From: Fastidiosipila sp963510375
GTDB taxonomy: Bacteria > Bacillota > Clostridia > Saccharofermentanales > Fastidiosipilaceae
DNA length: 29,635 bases
Direction: 5' to 3'
Assembly: GCA_963510375.1 (NCBI GenBank)
Contig: CAUPES010000016.1
Location: forward strand, 1-29,635
In this document: in pieces, positions 15,650 through 23,908 of the stretch
Layout: each line of letters starts with the position of its first letter
Numbering within the stretch: position 1 is the stretch's first letter
Translations under genes and position numbers: made by a program
The notes under the pieces: model-generated
Database searches by the model: none
Seen by the model: the letters and a program-made list of their open reading frames with translations, nothing else
What the model was told of the DNA's origin: nothing

Positions 15650-16486
15650 TCATTTATATTCTCTATTCCTATACAAGCCGCAAATAAATAACAACAAAAA
15701 TACAAATATCAGTATAGAAAAGTATATTAATGTTGTGGTAATGCTTCTACCTTTTATACCAAATGCAAATATTGTATTATAATGTGTATATTTGGAACCT
15801 ATAAACACTTCTGAGAACAAGCCTGAAATGATGATTATTACTCCTGGAAGTCCAATCGCAACAAGTTTGCTTTTAAAATTTTGCATTGAAAAAGCATACG
15901 CAATTCCTGCAAATAAACCCGCATAGGTTGAAATTAGTAAATCTATAACGAAATTATAAATATACATGTTGTACCCTGCAAGATGTGGCAAAAGGCTTTT
16001 ATCCAAATATACTAAATCTTCACTATATCTACCTAAAACATTGTACACAGCCGATGGATCATAAGGGTAAACTATAAATAAATAGACCTTATATATATTC
16101 ATAACAAAGAACATCAAAACAAAGGCAGATACAAAGCTACTCAAGGCACCCCTTAAAAAATATTTAATCTTGCTCTCTTTAGTGAATAAAGTTGCCAGCA
16201 CTCCCTGTTTTCTGTCTAAAAAATACAGATCGGACACCATTAATGGTGGAATTAAAGCTACACCAAAAACTACCAAATAAGTATATGTATAAGATAAATA
16301 CAAGGAGGACGACAATGAATCTACTGTAAAATAATCCCAAGATCCTCCTAACTCAAAGTAAAACACACCTCTGTATCTGTAAATTAATGTCTCTATTATT
16401 GCTAACGTTAATAAAAGGAGAGTGAGAACATAAATTGTAATATGTGTTTGCCTTCTATTTAAGATTCTGGTTAAATTCCTACTCAT
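15650..16486 (-). CDS. ABC-type permease subunit, first of three
   Basis: This 278-residue membrane protein has a span at about 17-36, a Tyr/Ser-rich outer loop of about 30 residues, and further spans near 68-90, 112-133, 190-212, 222-242 and 252-273. After the second span it reads SDLYFLDRKQGVLATLFTKE. An acidic-aromatic segment of this kind, preceding a Lys-rich turn, is seen in ABC-2 permeases where the ATPase docks. It follows the small anchored protein gene by 39 bases. The three permeases differ clearly from one another, so they are not simple recent duplicates. The name is inferred from context. Confidence 0.7.
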   Translation of the reverse strand: MSRNLTRILNRRQTHITIYVLTLLLLTLAIIETLIYRYRGVFYFELGGSWDYFTVDSLSSSLYLSYTYTYLVVFGVALIPPLMVSDLYFLDRKQGVLATLFTKESKIKYFLRGALSSFVSAFVLMFFVMNIYKVYLFIVYPYDPSAVYNVLGRYSEDLVYLDKSLLPHLAGYNMYIYNFVIDLLISTYAGLFAGIAYAFSMQNFKSKLVAIGLPGVIIIISGLFSEVFIGSKYTHYNTIFAFGIKGRSITTTLIYFSILIFVFLLLFICGLYRNREYK

Positions 16487-16525
16487 GTCTCACTCTCCTT
16501 ATCTTAAAAAATCTCTACTTAGTAT

Positions 16526-16966
16526 CTAAGGGAATGTTACTCTACCTTCTGAGCTTACATTCACATAGGTCCAATTATTATTACCACCTACCAACATCAA
16601 TGTTTGTCCTCTATACACGTCTGAATTCAAATAAAGATCAATCGGGTTATTCAAATAAACTAAATTATTATGACCTGTTACATCGTGCCATTTTCCATTC
16701 TTATCCCTAGCTCTTATGATTACCCACATAGAGTCATAATCTCCGCCCATAAAGTCTAGATTAATTTTTGCTGCATCATCTTTATTAGTGGCAGTACCAC
16801 TAACTAAATCTGTTTGTCGTCTTGCAAAAGGTAAAGACTTTGTCCAACTTCCTGTTGACTTAGCTTGTAGCAATGTAATTCCTGACCAAATAGCAAATAA
16901 TGCTACAATAGCTATTACTACATTTCTAATCTTTTTACCAATTGTATTTTTCTCGCTTCTTATCAT
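16526..16966 (-). CDS. Small secreted or anchored protein, DUF2712-like
   Basis: This 146-residue protein has a basic start, one hydrophobic segment at 14-33 and an exported domain of about 110 residues. The domain runs RRQTDLVSGT, then an Asp/Gly turn, WVIIRARDKNGKWHDVTGHN, and LMLVGGNNNWTYVNVSSEGR. That order (RQT, a basic x-VS/VT-x-H, then L-x-G-x-NNN and VSxxG) resembles DUF2712 proteins, small Bacillus exoproteins also found beside ABC transporters. The match is from memory and moderate. It leads the operon of three permeases, one ATPase and one exoprotein, as a substrate or sensor would. It starts at ATG 16966 with a strong AAGGAGG. There is no lipobox or double-Gly leader. Confidence 0.55.
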   Translation of the reverse strand: MIRSEKNTIGKKIRNVVIAIVALFAIWSGITLLQAKSTGSWTKSLPFARRQTDLVSGTATNKDDAAKINLDFMGGDYDSMWVIIRARDKNGKWHDVTGHNNLVYLNNPIDLYLNSDVYRGQTLMLVGGNNNWTYVNVSSEGRVTFP

Positions 16967-17033
16967 ATAATATACCTCCTTACCACTTCAACTATATCGC
17001 CAAATGCAATCACTTTTTTTAAATTTGCATGGC

Positions 17034-17090
17034 CTTGTCACAAGTTTATGTTACAGAAGGCAATTTTCTACGTCAATTTATATGTAACAT
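17034..17090 (-). promoter_or_regulatory. Promoter of the ABC block with flanking inverted repeats
   Basis: The minus strand has TTGACG (17071-17076), a 17-base spacer and TAACAT (17048-17053). An 8-bp perfect inverted repeat places ATGTTACA/TGTAACAT at 17048-17055 and 17083-17090. One arm covers the -10 and the other lies just upstream of the -35. A second palindrome, CTTGT-C-ACAAG (17034-17044), falls at the expected start site. Together these look like operators for a repressor, which is not encoded next to it. Confidence 0.45.
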
Positions 17091-17106
17091 TTCTATGAAT
17101 CAGTCA

Positions 17107-17155
17107 AAAAACAGCCTATATTTTAGTGCGAAATGCACAAATAGGCTTATTGTTT
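17107..17155. terminator. Terminator after the TPR lipoprotein gene, bidirectional form
   Basis: A 7-bp stem AGCCTAT/ATAGGCT (17113-17119 and 17141-17147) encloses a second GTGC/GCAC stem. It is followed by GTTTTTTG on the minus strand and TATTGTTTTT on the plus strand. It separates the 17184-18635 gene from the ABC block, confirming that the block has its own promoter. Confidence 0.75.
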
Positions 17156-17183
17156 TTAACATCAACTCACTTCAAATTTAAAT

Positions 17184-18635
17184 CTAATACCCAAACATCT
17201 CGAAATAAACACCGTTTCTGCCCAAAATCCTGTCAAAGAATGAAGCAAATCCACTTTGAACTACAACAATTTCAACTGTAGTACCAGACTCTACTTCATA
17301 CTCGAATAGCAACTCGCTTGTACTATTCGAGAAAGCAGAAGAGTTATATACAGTAGATCCATTTATCTTGATTTGTAGCTGTAAACCTTTGTAAACGCTT
17401 GCATCATTAGTCTGTGGTATTGCTAAAATTCTAAGGTTATTATTTTTTACATTAAACTTGAAACTTGAATCAGGTCTTGCATAAACAGCTCTATTAAAGT
17501 CACTTGCGCTGTGTTCAACGCCTGTAGCATCCATACCACTTGCACCAGATTCAACTTTGCCTGCAGCGTCATAAATACTTCTAGATAGGTTTGTTGGGAC
17601 CTTGCTCTCATATTTAGTTTTGGCAGCTTGCATTTCTTTATTATTAGGGAACATTGCAAGACCTTCATCTAGCTTAGCTATTGCCTGTGAATATGGATTG
17701 TTTTGCCAACGACCGCTAAGGGATCCCGCAAGCTTCTCAGCTTCTGCAAGAATGTTTTTGATAAACTGCTTCTTGCTCTCTTCTAGTAGTGCTTCATACT
17801 CTGCCACATCCAAGCCTTTGGTTTTCAAGCTCGCAATAAATTCTTCTGCCTGATTAAGATTGCCATTATATAAGTAGGTATCTAAGGTATTTTTAATTAT
17901 AGATTTTTGAATATCTTTTCTTTGCCCTCTAATTTTATTCTCAGCTTGTTTGCGAAAGTTTTTAAGCTCCTCATTTTCTGGTACTACCTCACTAGCCTGA
18001 TCTATAAGAACAATTGCCGTAGCTGGATATCCTGCATTGAGCTCTTGTTTAATATTAGCGATTACACCATTAAGATAAGCTGTAACAGCATTACCCTTCC
18101 CTTGACTTGCCTCCGCATTTTTAGGATCGGTTTTTAGAATCTCATTATAATATTTTATACTGCGCCAATAGTCTCCGACCCTACTAAAAGTCTCTGCATT
18201 AGCTTGCAGTTGAGCGTTTTTATCTACAGTACTAATTGTCCTTTGATACTCCTTAACAGTTGATTCAGAAACGCTTGAGAACTCACTTCCAAGTTTGTAA
18301 TTATTCAACTCAACCATTGCGAGATCATAATTAATTTCATCATTTTTATAGCTCTTGATAACTTTATCCAGATATGGTTTCACTGCTTCCAAAAAATCTT
18401 CTTCACTGATTTTGGCTTCTGGATCATTTTTTGCTTTGGCAAAAATCCCATTAGCATCTGCCAATCTAGACTCTTCTAGCGCTTTATTAAACTGTTTTAG
18501 ATAATTTTTTGAGTTGGAACAACCTGCCAAAAACATTAAAACAACCATAAGTAAAACAAGCATCTTAACTTGCCCAAAAGCTTTCACTCTCAAGTTTCTC
18601 ATGTATGTTTCATTTAAAGTTTTAATTAATTTCAT
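17184..18635 (-). CDS. TPR-containing lipoprotein with NPCBM-like C-terminal domain
   Basis: This is a 483-residue lipoprotein. The signal segment (25-38) ends MFLAGC, so Cys39 is lipidated. Residues 40-340 are helical with TPR-like units, for example YWRSIKYYNEILKTDPKNAEA and KLDEGLAMFPNNKEMQAAK. The last 130 residues are a beta domain: a Gly/Ser turn, ATGVEHSASDFNRAVY, then strands LQLQIKINGSTVYNSSAF and VEIVVVQ. This layout resembles NPCBM/NEW2-type carbohydrate-associated domains but is not a sure match. It starts at ATG 18635 with AAAGG upstream. It lies 78 bases downstream of a larger gene with the same TPR phrase (EGLxxxPNN) and a similar ending, so the two look like paralogues. I infer a cell-surface scaffold. 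Confidence 0.75.
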   Translation of the reverse strand: MKLIKTLNETYMRNLRVKAFGQVKMLVLLMVVLMFLAGCSNSKNYLKQFNKALEESRLADANGIFAKAKNDPEAKISEEDFLEAVKPYLDKVIKSYKNDEINYDLAMVELNNYKLGSEFSSVSESTVKEYQRTISTVDKNAQLQANAETFSRVGDYWRSIKYYNEILKTDPKNAEASQGKGNAVTAYLNGVIANIKQELNAGYPATAIVLIDQASEVVPENEELKNFRKQAENKIRGQRKDIQKSIIKNTLDTYLYNGNLNQAEEFIASLKTKGLDVAEYEALLEESKKQFIKNILAEAEKLAGSLSGRWQNNPYSQAIAKLDEGLAMFPNNKEMQAAKTKYESKVPTNLSRSIYDAAGKVESGASGMDATGVEHSASDFNRAVYARPDSSFKFNVKNNNLRILAIPQTNDASVYKGLQLQIKINGSTVYNSSAFSNSTSELLFEYEVESGTTVEIVVVQSGFASFFDRILGRNGVYFEMFGY

Positions 18636-18713
18636 ACCTAAACCTTTGTTCTAACTAGTCTGTTTGTATGACTATCTGTCTGCACGTCTGTTATTTTAGT
18701 TTGCAGATATACT

Positions 18714-21626
18714 CTATTTGTATGCCAAATCCAAAACAACATTTATGTCATTTCCGGATAAGTAATTTATATTAACAATAAAATACTCCACTCCTGAACT
18801 AGGAACATTAACACTAACACTATATTTGCCACCAGAGCTATTAGGATTGGCAGATAAACTTCCGCTAGAAATTGGACTTGCTAAATTATTTGATGAATAT
18901 ATTTGATAATAAATTTGAGTTGACTCATCAATTTCACCTATTGCAATTTCACCTTTAAAAGTTTTTCCATTATTGTTATTTTCGAATTTTTGTTGATCAA
19001 CAACAGAAGTATCTCCATTGAAATTATGACTTAGCAATACAGAATTACTGTGCTGATTTCCAGCAACATCCTTGTAACTTCCTCTAGCTAAACCATCGGA
19101 GCTATTTCTATCTTTGTCTTCAGGCTTTTCATGCTCATCATGATTTGCTTCTGTTTTGTTAGTTTCCTTGTCCTTGTTTTTTCTTAGGATTTCAATCTCT
19201 TCGTCACTTGCATCTAAATTGAATTCATATCTATATTTAGAACGCTCTAGAAGATTATTATTTGGCAAAATTTTCAGACCTTCATCAATTTTTTCTAAGG
19301 CTGACTCCTTACTATCTTGTTTGAATAAACTATCTGCAGTTTTAATAATACTCTCAGCATACTTGGTTTCAAACTCATCCTTTAGCCTTTTAATTGATTC
19401 ATCATTTGGAGAAGATTTCAAAGCATCATCGATTGATTTGAATAACTCATTAAACTTACCTGCACGGAAGAATCTTTCTGCTTGCTCTCTAACTTCTTTA
19501 CTTAAACTACTCTCAGCCTCACTCTTATTAGACTCTTTTGTCTTCGTAAGTATTGGATCTTGTGGTAGCAATTGTAAACCTTCATCTATAGCTTTATCCG
19601 CTTCGATATATTTACCTTGAGACTGAAGAGTATTAACTCTCTTCATAACTTCTTCACGGTAATTGCTCTTAGCTTGAGCCAAGTATTTATTAGTTTCTTT
19701 GTAACCTGGTATTAAATCATTAACACGGTTAAAGTTCCTAATTGCAGCTTTTACATCCATGCTTTCTAGGCTACTGACAGCGCTCTCATAATATCTATTG
19801 ACCTCTTGTAGGTTTAATACTTCTTCCAAAGATTTATCAATAATTGCTTGTGCATTACCTTGATTTAGTGGGGTACTCTTCATTGTTTCAAGCACTGAAT
19901 ATGTAGCCGCAAAGGATGTGTTTCCATTAATAGCATTATCTTTAAGTTTAGCTATATAATTAGTCAACTCTTCTTCTGCCGCACTAGTTTTCTTGCTATT
20001 GCCTATGTATTTCTCATAAGCTTGACCTGCTTCTTGATAGTTTCTACGGGCTAAAGCATCTTTGAATCCAGATATTGGACTCCTAAACAATAAGTAGAAA
20101 ATTAGTATTAATAGTGCAATGAAAGCAATTCCCATCATAATGAGATGCTTTGTTTTTGACCTTATAAATAAATATTCAATACCATGTTTAATCTTGGCAC
20201 CAACTCCTTGATTAGCTCTATCCTGAGTTGATTCCATTTCATCTTTTCTTCTAAGTTCATTTCTGAAGTCATTAAATTTGCTGCTTATATTATGAGCGGC
20301 ATTTTTTAGACTTCTAGTCCATTTACTTTCAGACTGGCTACGGCCATTCCTGTTTCCCTTGCGCCCTCTATTACTCACGTAATAATCGTGCATATTATTA
20401 GGGTTATGCAATTGTCTTTGACGATATTCCTGGAAGAGTTTTTCGCTATTACTCTCAGTTTCTACTTCTTTAGACTCTTCTACTTCTACGTTTCTATATT
20501 TATTTATATCTTTTGAAGAGCTTACTTTTGTATCATTCTCTAAATTACGTCTGCGTCTCGCACTATATCTCTTTTGTTCATCTACACCAAGCAGGCGTGA
20601 CCATTCTTCTTGTTCTGACTGCTCTTGCATAGCTCGTTCATTAGCAATTTTCGCCAATCTTTCGGCCTCTGCTATATTTGCCTCACGTTCTTGCTCAAGC
20701 CTTTCAAGTTCCAACTGCTTCTCTGCTTGTTTTTCAGCAGCTTCTGCTTTTCTACGAGCATTCCAAGCTTTGAAATTTTCTTGCTGTTTTTTACTCCAAG
20801 CTCCAAATTTCTCCCCAAAATCACTCATTGCAAGGGCAAACTTAGATGGTCCTTTTTCTTCAGGCTCAACATTTTCAACATCTTGATCATAATAATCGTC
20901 TTGAGCTTCTTCATTTTTTTTATAATTTTCTTTTTCCTTAGGGCTTTTTTGATTCTTAGTAATGTGTTCAGACTTAGAGGTTTTCTCTCTCCTTTTCTCA
21001 GCTTCCTGAATTTGTCTCATTTCATCCGTGGTAAAAAGCTTAGTCGTTTCTTCTGCTTTTAATGCTTTTTCCGTTTTAGCTGCATCTTTTGTTTTTGTGG
21101 TTTCCTGAGACTTTACAGATTGCTCTGATTTATGCTGTATATTTTCTTCTGTTGGTTCTGATTTTTTTACAGGCTTAGAAAATCTCTTATCTGCAGATGG
21201 TCTTTTGTATTTGGAGTTTGCATTACTATCTAAGTCTTTTTCTGCGTTATTGGCTTTTGGATATGTATTATCAAAATTTTTAGGATTAGGTTCTGCAATA
21301 GCTTTAGATATAGGTTTTGAAACGGTTCTAGAAGCAGACTTAGCTGCAGGGTCATTTGAAATTGGCTTGTAAGCTGAATTTGAACCTTTCCTCATCTCTG
21401 TTTTGTCCTTTGAATTCTGAGCTTCTTGCTTACGTAAACCCTCATTATTATCTAGATTCTTCTGATTACGTGAATCTTTTTGTTCTCGTTGCTCAGAACT
21501 TAAGCTGTCTGAATTGACACGACGCAAATTACGAGAAATATCTAATTTCTCTTGCTTATCACTTCTATTATTTTCATTATCTTTGTTTTTATTATTGTCA
21601 AAAGAACCATTTGTTCTCGTATCCAT
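18714..21626 (-). CDS. Large single-span membrane protein: disordered cytoplasmic half, TPRs and terminal beta domain
   Basis: This is a 970-residue protein with no recognised whole-length family. Residues 1-260 are low-complexity, rich in Lys, Asn, Ser and Glu. Residues about 280-345 are an Ala/Glu/Arg coiled coil, and 345-490 are basic and disordered. One membrane span lies at about 495-514. With so basic an N-terminal half, that half should be cytoplasmic. Outside the membrane come TPR-like repeats (about 520-820), including KILPNNNLLERSK. A Lys/Glu linker follows, then a beta domain beginning GSYKDVAGNQHSNSV, similar to the end of the lipoprotein at 17184. The reading can be extended to a TTG at 21668, but that lies at or above the -10 box. 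GGATGGG fits the ATG at 21626. It may link a cytoplasmic partner to the wall. Confidence 0.75.
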   Translation of the reverse strand: MDTRTNGSFDNNKNKDNENNRSDKQEKLDISRNLRRVNSDSLSSEQREQKDSRNQKNLDNNEGLRKQEAQNSKDKTEMRKGSNSAYKPISNDPAAKSASRTVSKPISKAIAEPNPKNFDNTYPKANNAEKDLDSNANSKYKRPSADKRFSKPVKKSEPTEENIQHKSEQSVKSQETTKTKDAAKTEKALKAEETTKLFTTDEMRQIQEAEKRREKTSKSEHITKNQKSPKEKENYKKNEEAQDDYYDQDVENVEPEEKGPSKFALAMSDFGEKFGAWSKKQQENFKAWNARRKAEAAEKQAEKQLELERLEQEREANIAEAERLAKIANERAMQEQSEQEEWSRLLGVDEQKRYSARRRRNLENDTKVSSSKDINKYRNVEVEESKEVETESNSEKLFQEYRQRQLHNPNNMHDYYVSNRGRKGNRNGRSQSESKWTRSLKNAAHNISSKFNDFRNELRRKDEMESTQDRANQGVGAKIKHGIEYLFIRSKTKHLIMMGIAFIALLILIFYLLFRSPISGFKDALARRNYQEAGQAYEKYIGNSKKTSAAEEELTNYIAKLKDNAINGNTSFAATYSVLETMKSTPLNQGNAQAIIDKSLEEVLNLQEVNRYYESAVSSLESMDVKAAIRNFNRVNDLIPGYKETNKYLAQAKSNYREEVMKRVNTLQSQGKYIEADKAIDEGLQLLPQDPILTKTKESNKSEAESSLSKEVREQAERFFRAGKFNELFKSIDDALKSSPNDESIKRLKDEFETKYAESIIKTADSLFKQDSKESALEKIDEGLKILPNNNLLERSKYRYEFNLDASDEEIEILRKNKDKETNKTEANHDEHEKPEDKDRNSSDGLARGSYKDVAGNQHSNSVLLSHNFNGDTSVVDQQKFENNNNGKTFKGEIAIGEIDESTQIYYQIYSSNNLASPISSGSLSANPNSSGGKYSVSVNVPSSGVEYFIVNINYLSGNDINVVLDLAYK

Positions 21627-21656
21627 AAGCATATCCCATCCAAAACAATTTACTTT

Positions 21657-21662
21657 ATTATA
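21657..21662 (-). promoter_or_regulatory. -10 box for the 970-residue membrane protein
   Basis: A perfect TATAAT on the minus strand lies 30 bases before the chosen ATG at 21626. The -35 region (TAACAA at 17 bases) is poor. Confidence 0.35.
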
Positions 21663-21680
21663 ACCCAATTGCTCTGTTTT

Positions 21681-21689
21681 TGTTATACT
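21681..21689 (+). promoter_or_regulatory. Extended -10 promoter for the DUF4203-like gene
   Basis: The plus strand reads TGTTATACT, an extended -10. The predicted start is near 21696, ahead of AAGGAG (21707-21712) and the ATG at 21723. The divergent -10 on the other strand is only about 20 bases away, so the two promoters may compete. Confidence 0.45.
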
Positions 21690-21722
21690 AATGCGTACTA
21701 TTGGGCAAGGAGTTTATATTTT

Positions 21723-22322
21723 ATGTTTGATTTAAATGATCCAATCATTTCAATTATTATCGAATTAATTATTGCTATAATTTTTATATTTTGGGGTAAC
21801 AAATCTGTTAGATTATTTTTAACAGTTTCTGGTTTTGTTGGCGGTGTTACTTTAGGTAGGCATATTGTCATGTACGCTGCAAAAGTAGGTCTATTCAACA
21901 ATTCAACTCTGAGCATGGCTATACCAGCAATTCTGGGTTTGGTCGGTGCTATTTTATTAGCAAGCATGTTTAAATTTAGCTTTGTCTTAGCGGGAGCTAT
22001 TGTTGGGTGGAAAATTGCAGAGTATCTCATGGGTATATTCAATATGGAATACAATTATTTAATCCCAATTCTACTAGCAGTTATCGGCGGATTCTTAATT
22101 CACAGTTGGAGAAATATATTCATCATTATAGCAACCTCATTCCTAGGTTCTGCTTTACTCGTCGATGGTGCAGTGGCGCTTTTCTACCAATTAAAAAATC
22201 AACCAGTACAAGATGTAGCTATATTCAGCAATTTCTTTGGAATAAGTCAAGATTTATTATTTTTAGTAATTGTAATTGTACTCACATTGCTAGGGTATTT
22301 TTACCAGAAAAAACACGATTAA
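21723..22322 (+). CDS. DUF4203/TMEM198-like integral membrane protein
   Basis: This 199-residue protein has about seven hydrophobic spans with many Gly residues: LFLTVSGFVGGVTLGRHI, ILGLVGAILLASMF, FVLAGAIVGWKIAEYL and LLAVIGGFLIHSW. The glycine-patterned spans and the F-x-G-A-x-x-G-W-K-I-A phrase match the DUF4203 family of membrane proteins, whose transport or structural role in bacteria is unknown to me. The ATG at 21723 has AAGGAG at good spacing. A longer reading to 21552 would start inside the opposite gene and was rejected. It is divergent from the 970-residue protein gene, so the two may be co-regulated. It is followed by a convergent terminator shared with glyS. Confidence 0.72.
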   Translation: MFDLNDPIISIIIELIIAIIFIFWGNKSVRLFLTVSGFVGGVTLGRHIVMYAAKVGLFNNSTLSMAIPAILGLVGAILLASMFKFSFVLAGAIVGWKIAEYLMGIFNMEYNYLIPILLAVIGGFLIHSWRNIFIIIATSFLGSALLVDGAVALFYQLKNQPVQDVAIFSNFFGISQDLLFLVIVIVLTLLGYFYQKKHD

Positions 22323-22391
22323 ATATAGCTTAAAACACTAATAATACACGAATATAGCCCTCAAAAAAGCGAAAAACAATTAACACAAATA

Positions 22392-22453
22392 ACAAAAATC
22401 CTATACATCCCGTGAAGAAATTTTATTCTTCTAGAAGGTATAGGACTTTTTTA
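22392..22453. terminator. Convergent terminator between the DUF4203-like gene and glyS
   Basis: The outer stem CCTATAC/GTATAGG (22400-22406 and 22438-22444) encloses an inner GAAGAA/TTCTTC stem. It is followed by CTTTTTTAT on the plus strand and TTTTTG on the minus strand, so it can serve both converging genes. Confidence 0.75.
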
Positions 22454-22495
22454 TCTAACTAATTTCGCTAATTTGCAATTCTGCGAAGCCTTTAA

Positions 22496-23908
22496 TTACA
22501 AATCAAACTTACCTGAGAACCAATCTAGCAATTCTGCAATCGGAACTCTAACTTGCTCCATAGTATCTCTGTGTCTAATTGTAACTGCTTTGTCTTCTAA
22601 TGAATCAAAGTCGATTGTTACACAGTATGGTGTTCCGATCTCGTCTTGACGGCGATAGCGTTTACCTATACTTTGACGTTCGTCTAATTCCACTGCATAA
22701 TGTGGCGATAATAATTCGTGTAACTTCTCAGCTTCTTCTGTTAGCTTCTTAGACAATGGTAAGATTGCAATTTTTACCGGTGCAATTGCTGGATGGAAAC
22801 GTAAAACATTTCTGCTATCTCCGCCTTCCAACTCTTCCTCTACATAAGCATCAGCATATACTGCAAGCAATAATCTATCTACACCAACTGATGGCTCGAC
22901 TACGTAAGGAACATATTTCTCATTTTTCTCAGGATCGAAATAATTCATATCCTGACTAGAATGTTCCATATGTTGAGTTAAGTCGTAGTCAGTTCTGTTT
23001 GCAATACCCCAGAGTTCTCCCCAGTTGAATGGGAATTTATACTCAATATCAGTTGTACCTTTTGAATAGTGAGATAGCTCTTTTGGATCGTGATCACGCA
23101 TACGTAGATTTTCTTCAGTTACGCCAATTTCTAGTAGGAAATTGAAGCAGTATGATTTCCAGTATTCAAACCACTCGTCATCTGTTCCAGGCTCGCAGAA
23201 GAACTCCAACTCCATTTGTTCGAACTCTCTAGTTCTGAAGATAAAGTTTCCTGGTGTAATCTCATTTCTGAAGGACTTACCTATTTGTCCAATACCAAAT
23301 GGAATTTTCTTACGTGACGATCTTTGGACATTGTTAAAGTTTACAAAAATACCTTGAGCTGTCTCAGGTCTTAAGTAAATCTCAGACTTAGAATCTTCTG
23401 TAACACCTTGGAAAGTCTTGAACATCAAGTTAAATTGACGAACATCTGTAAAATCATGTTTCTCACAGTTTGGGCAGATAATATTGTTATCTTTGATGTA
23501 AGCAACTAACTCTTCATTGGATAAAGCATCTAACAAAGGTCTATCAGCCGCATCCTTAGCACTTGCTCCTGCTTCAGTATTCCACCACGCTTCAATCAAC
23601 TGATCCGCTCTGTGACGGGTTTTACAGTTTTTACAGTCTATCAATGGGTCATTGAAATTGCTCAAGTGTCCTGAAGCTTCCCAAACTCTCGGATTCATCA
23701 AGATTGCCGCATCAATACCTACGTTATATGGACTTTCTTGGATGAACTTCTGCCACCAAGCCTTCTTAATATTATTTTTAAGAGCAATACCATAAGGACC
23801 GTAGTCCCAAGAGTTTGCTAGTCCACCATAAATGTCAGAACCTGGAAAAATAAAGCCACGATTTTTTGCTAATGCAACTAATTCATCCATAGTAACTTTA
23901 GTAGCCAT
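22496..23908 (-). CDS. glyS: Glycyl-tRNA synthetase, dimeric class II type
   Basis: This enzyme charges tRNA-Gly. It is the single-chain homodimeric form rather than the alpha/beta tetramer. Residues 18-40 read GFIFPGSDIYGGLANSWDYG. Cysteine pairs CKNC (92-95) and CPNC (145-148) form a zinc-type insertion. Motif 2 is RNEITPGNFIFRTREFEQME (214-233). Motif 3 is EPSVGVDRLLLAVYAD (about 338-353). The anticodon-binding domain is C-terminal. Its length of 470 residues is normal. Its ATG overlaps the rpoZ stop by one base (TAATG), so translation is coupled to the omega subunit gene. No T-box fits upstream. The terminator at 22392 follows it. Confidence 0.97.
   Translation of the reverse strand: MATKVTMDELVALAKNRGFIFPGSDIYGGLANSWDYGPYGIALKNNIKKAWWQKFIQESPYNVGIDAAILMNPRVWEASGHLSNFNDPLIDCKNCKTRHRADQLIEAWWNTEAGASAKDAADRPLLDALSNEELVAYIKDNNIICPNCEKHDFTDVRQFNLMFKTFQGVTEDSKSEIYLRPETAQGIFVNFNNVQRSSRKKIPFGIGQIGKSFRNEITPGNFIFRTREFEQMELEFFCEPGTDDEWFEYWKSYCFNFLLEIGVTEENLRMRDHDPKELSHYSKGTTDIEYKFPFNWGELWGIANRTDYDLTQHMEHSSQDMNYFDPEKNEKYVPYVVEPSVGVDRLLLAVYADAYVEEELEGGDSRNVLRFHPAIAPVKIAILPLSKKLTEEAEKLHELLSPHYAVELDERQSIGKRYRRQDEIGTPYCVTIDFDSLEDKAVTIRHRDTMEQVRVPIAELLDWFSGKFDL

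Noticed and set aside
12593..16966. Lantibiotic or double-Gly bacteriocin cluster
   Set aside because: No modification enzyme, C39 peptidase domain or precursor with a GG leader was found.
19156..21062. Plus-strand ORFs inside the large TPR gene
   Set aside because: They are antisense shadows of a low-complexity, Lys/Glu-rich coding region and lack start signals.
21627..21668. Earlier TTG start for the 970-residue protein
   Set aside because: It falls at or above the TATAAT of its own probable promoter, and GGATGGG fits the ATG at 21626.
22392..22453. T-box element for glyS
   Set aside because: It lies downstream of glyS and is a simple nested stem with U-tracts on both sides, which is a convergent terminator.
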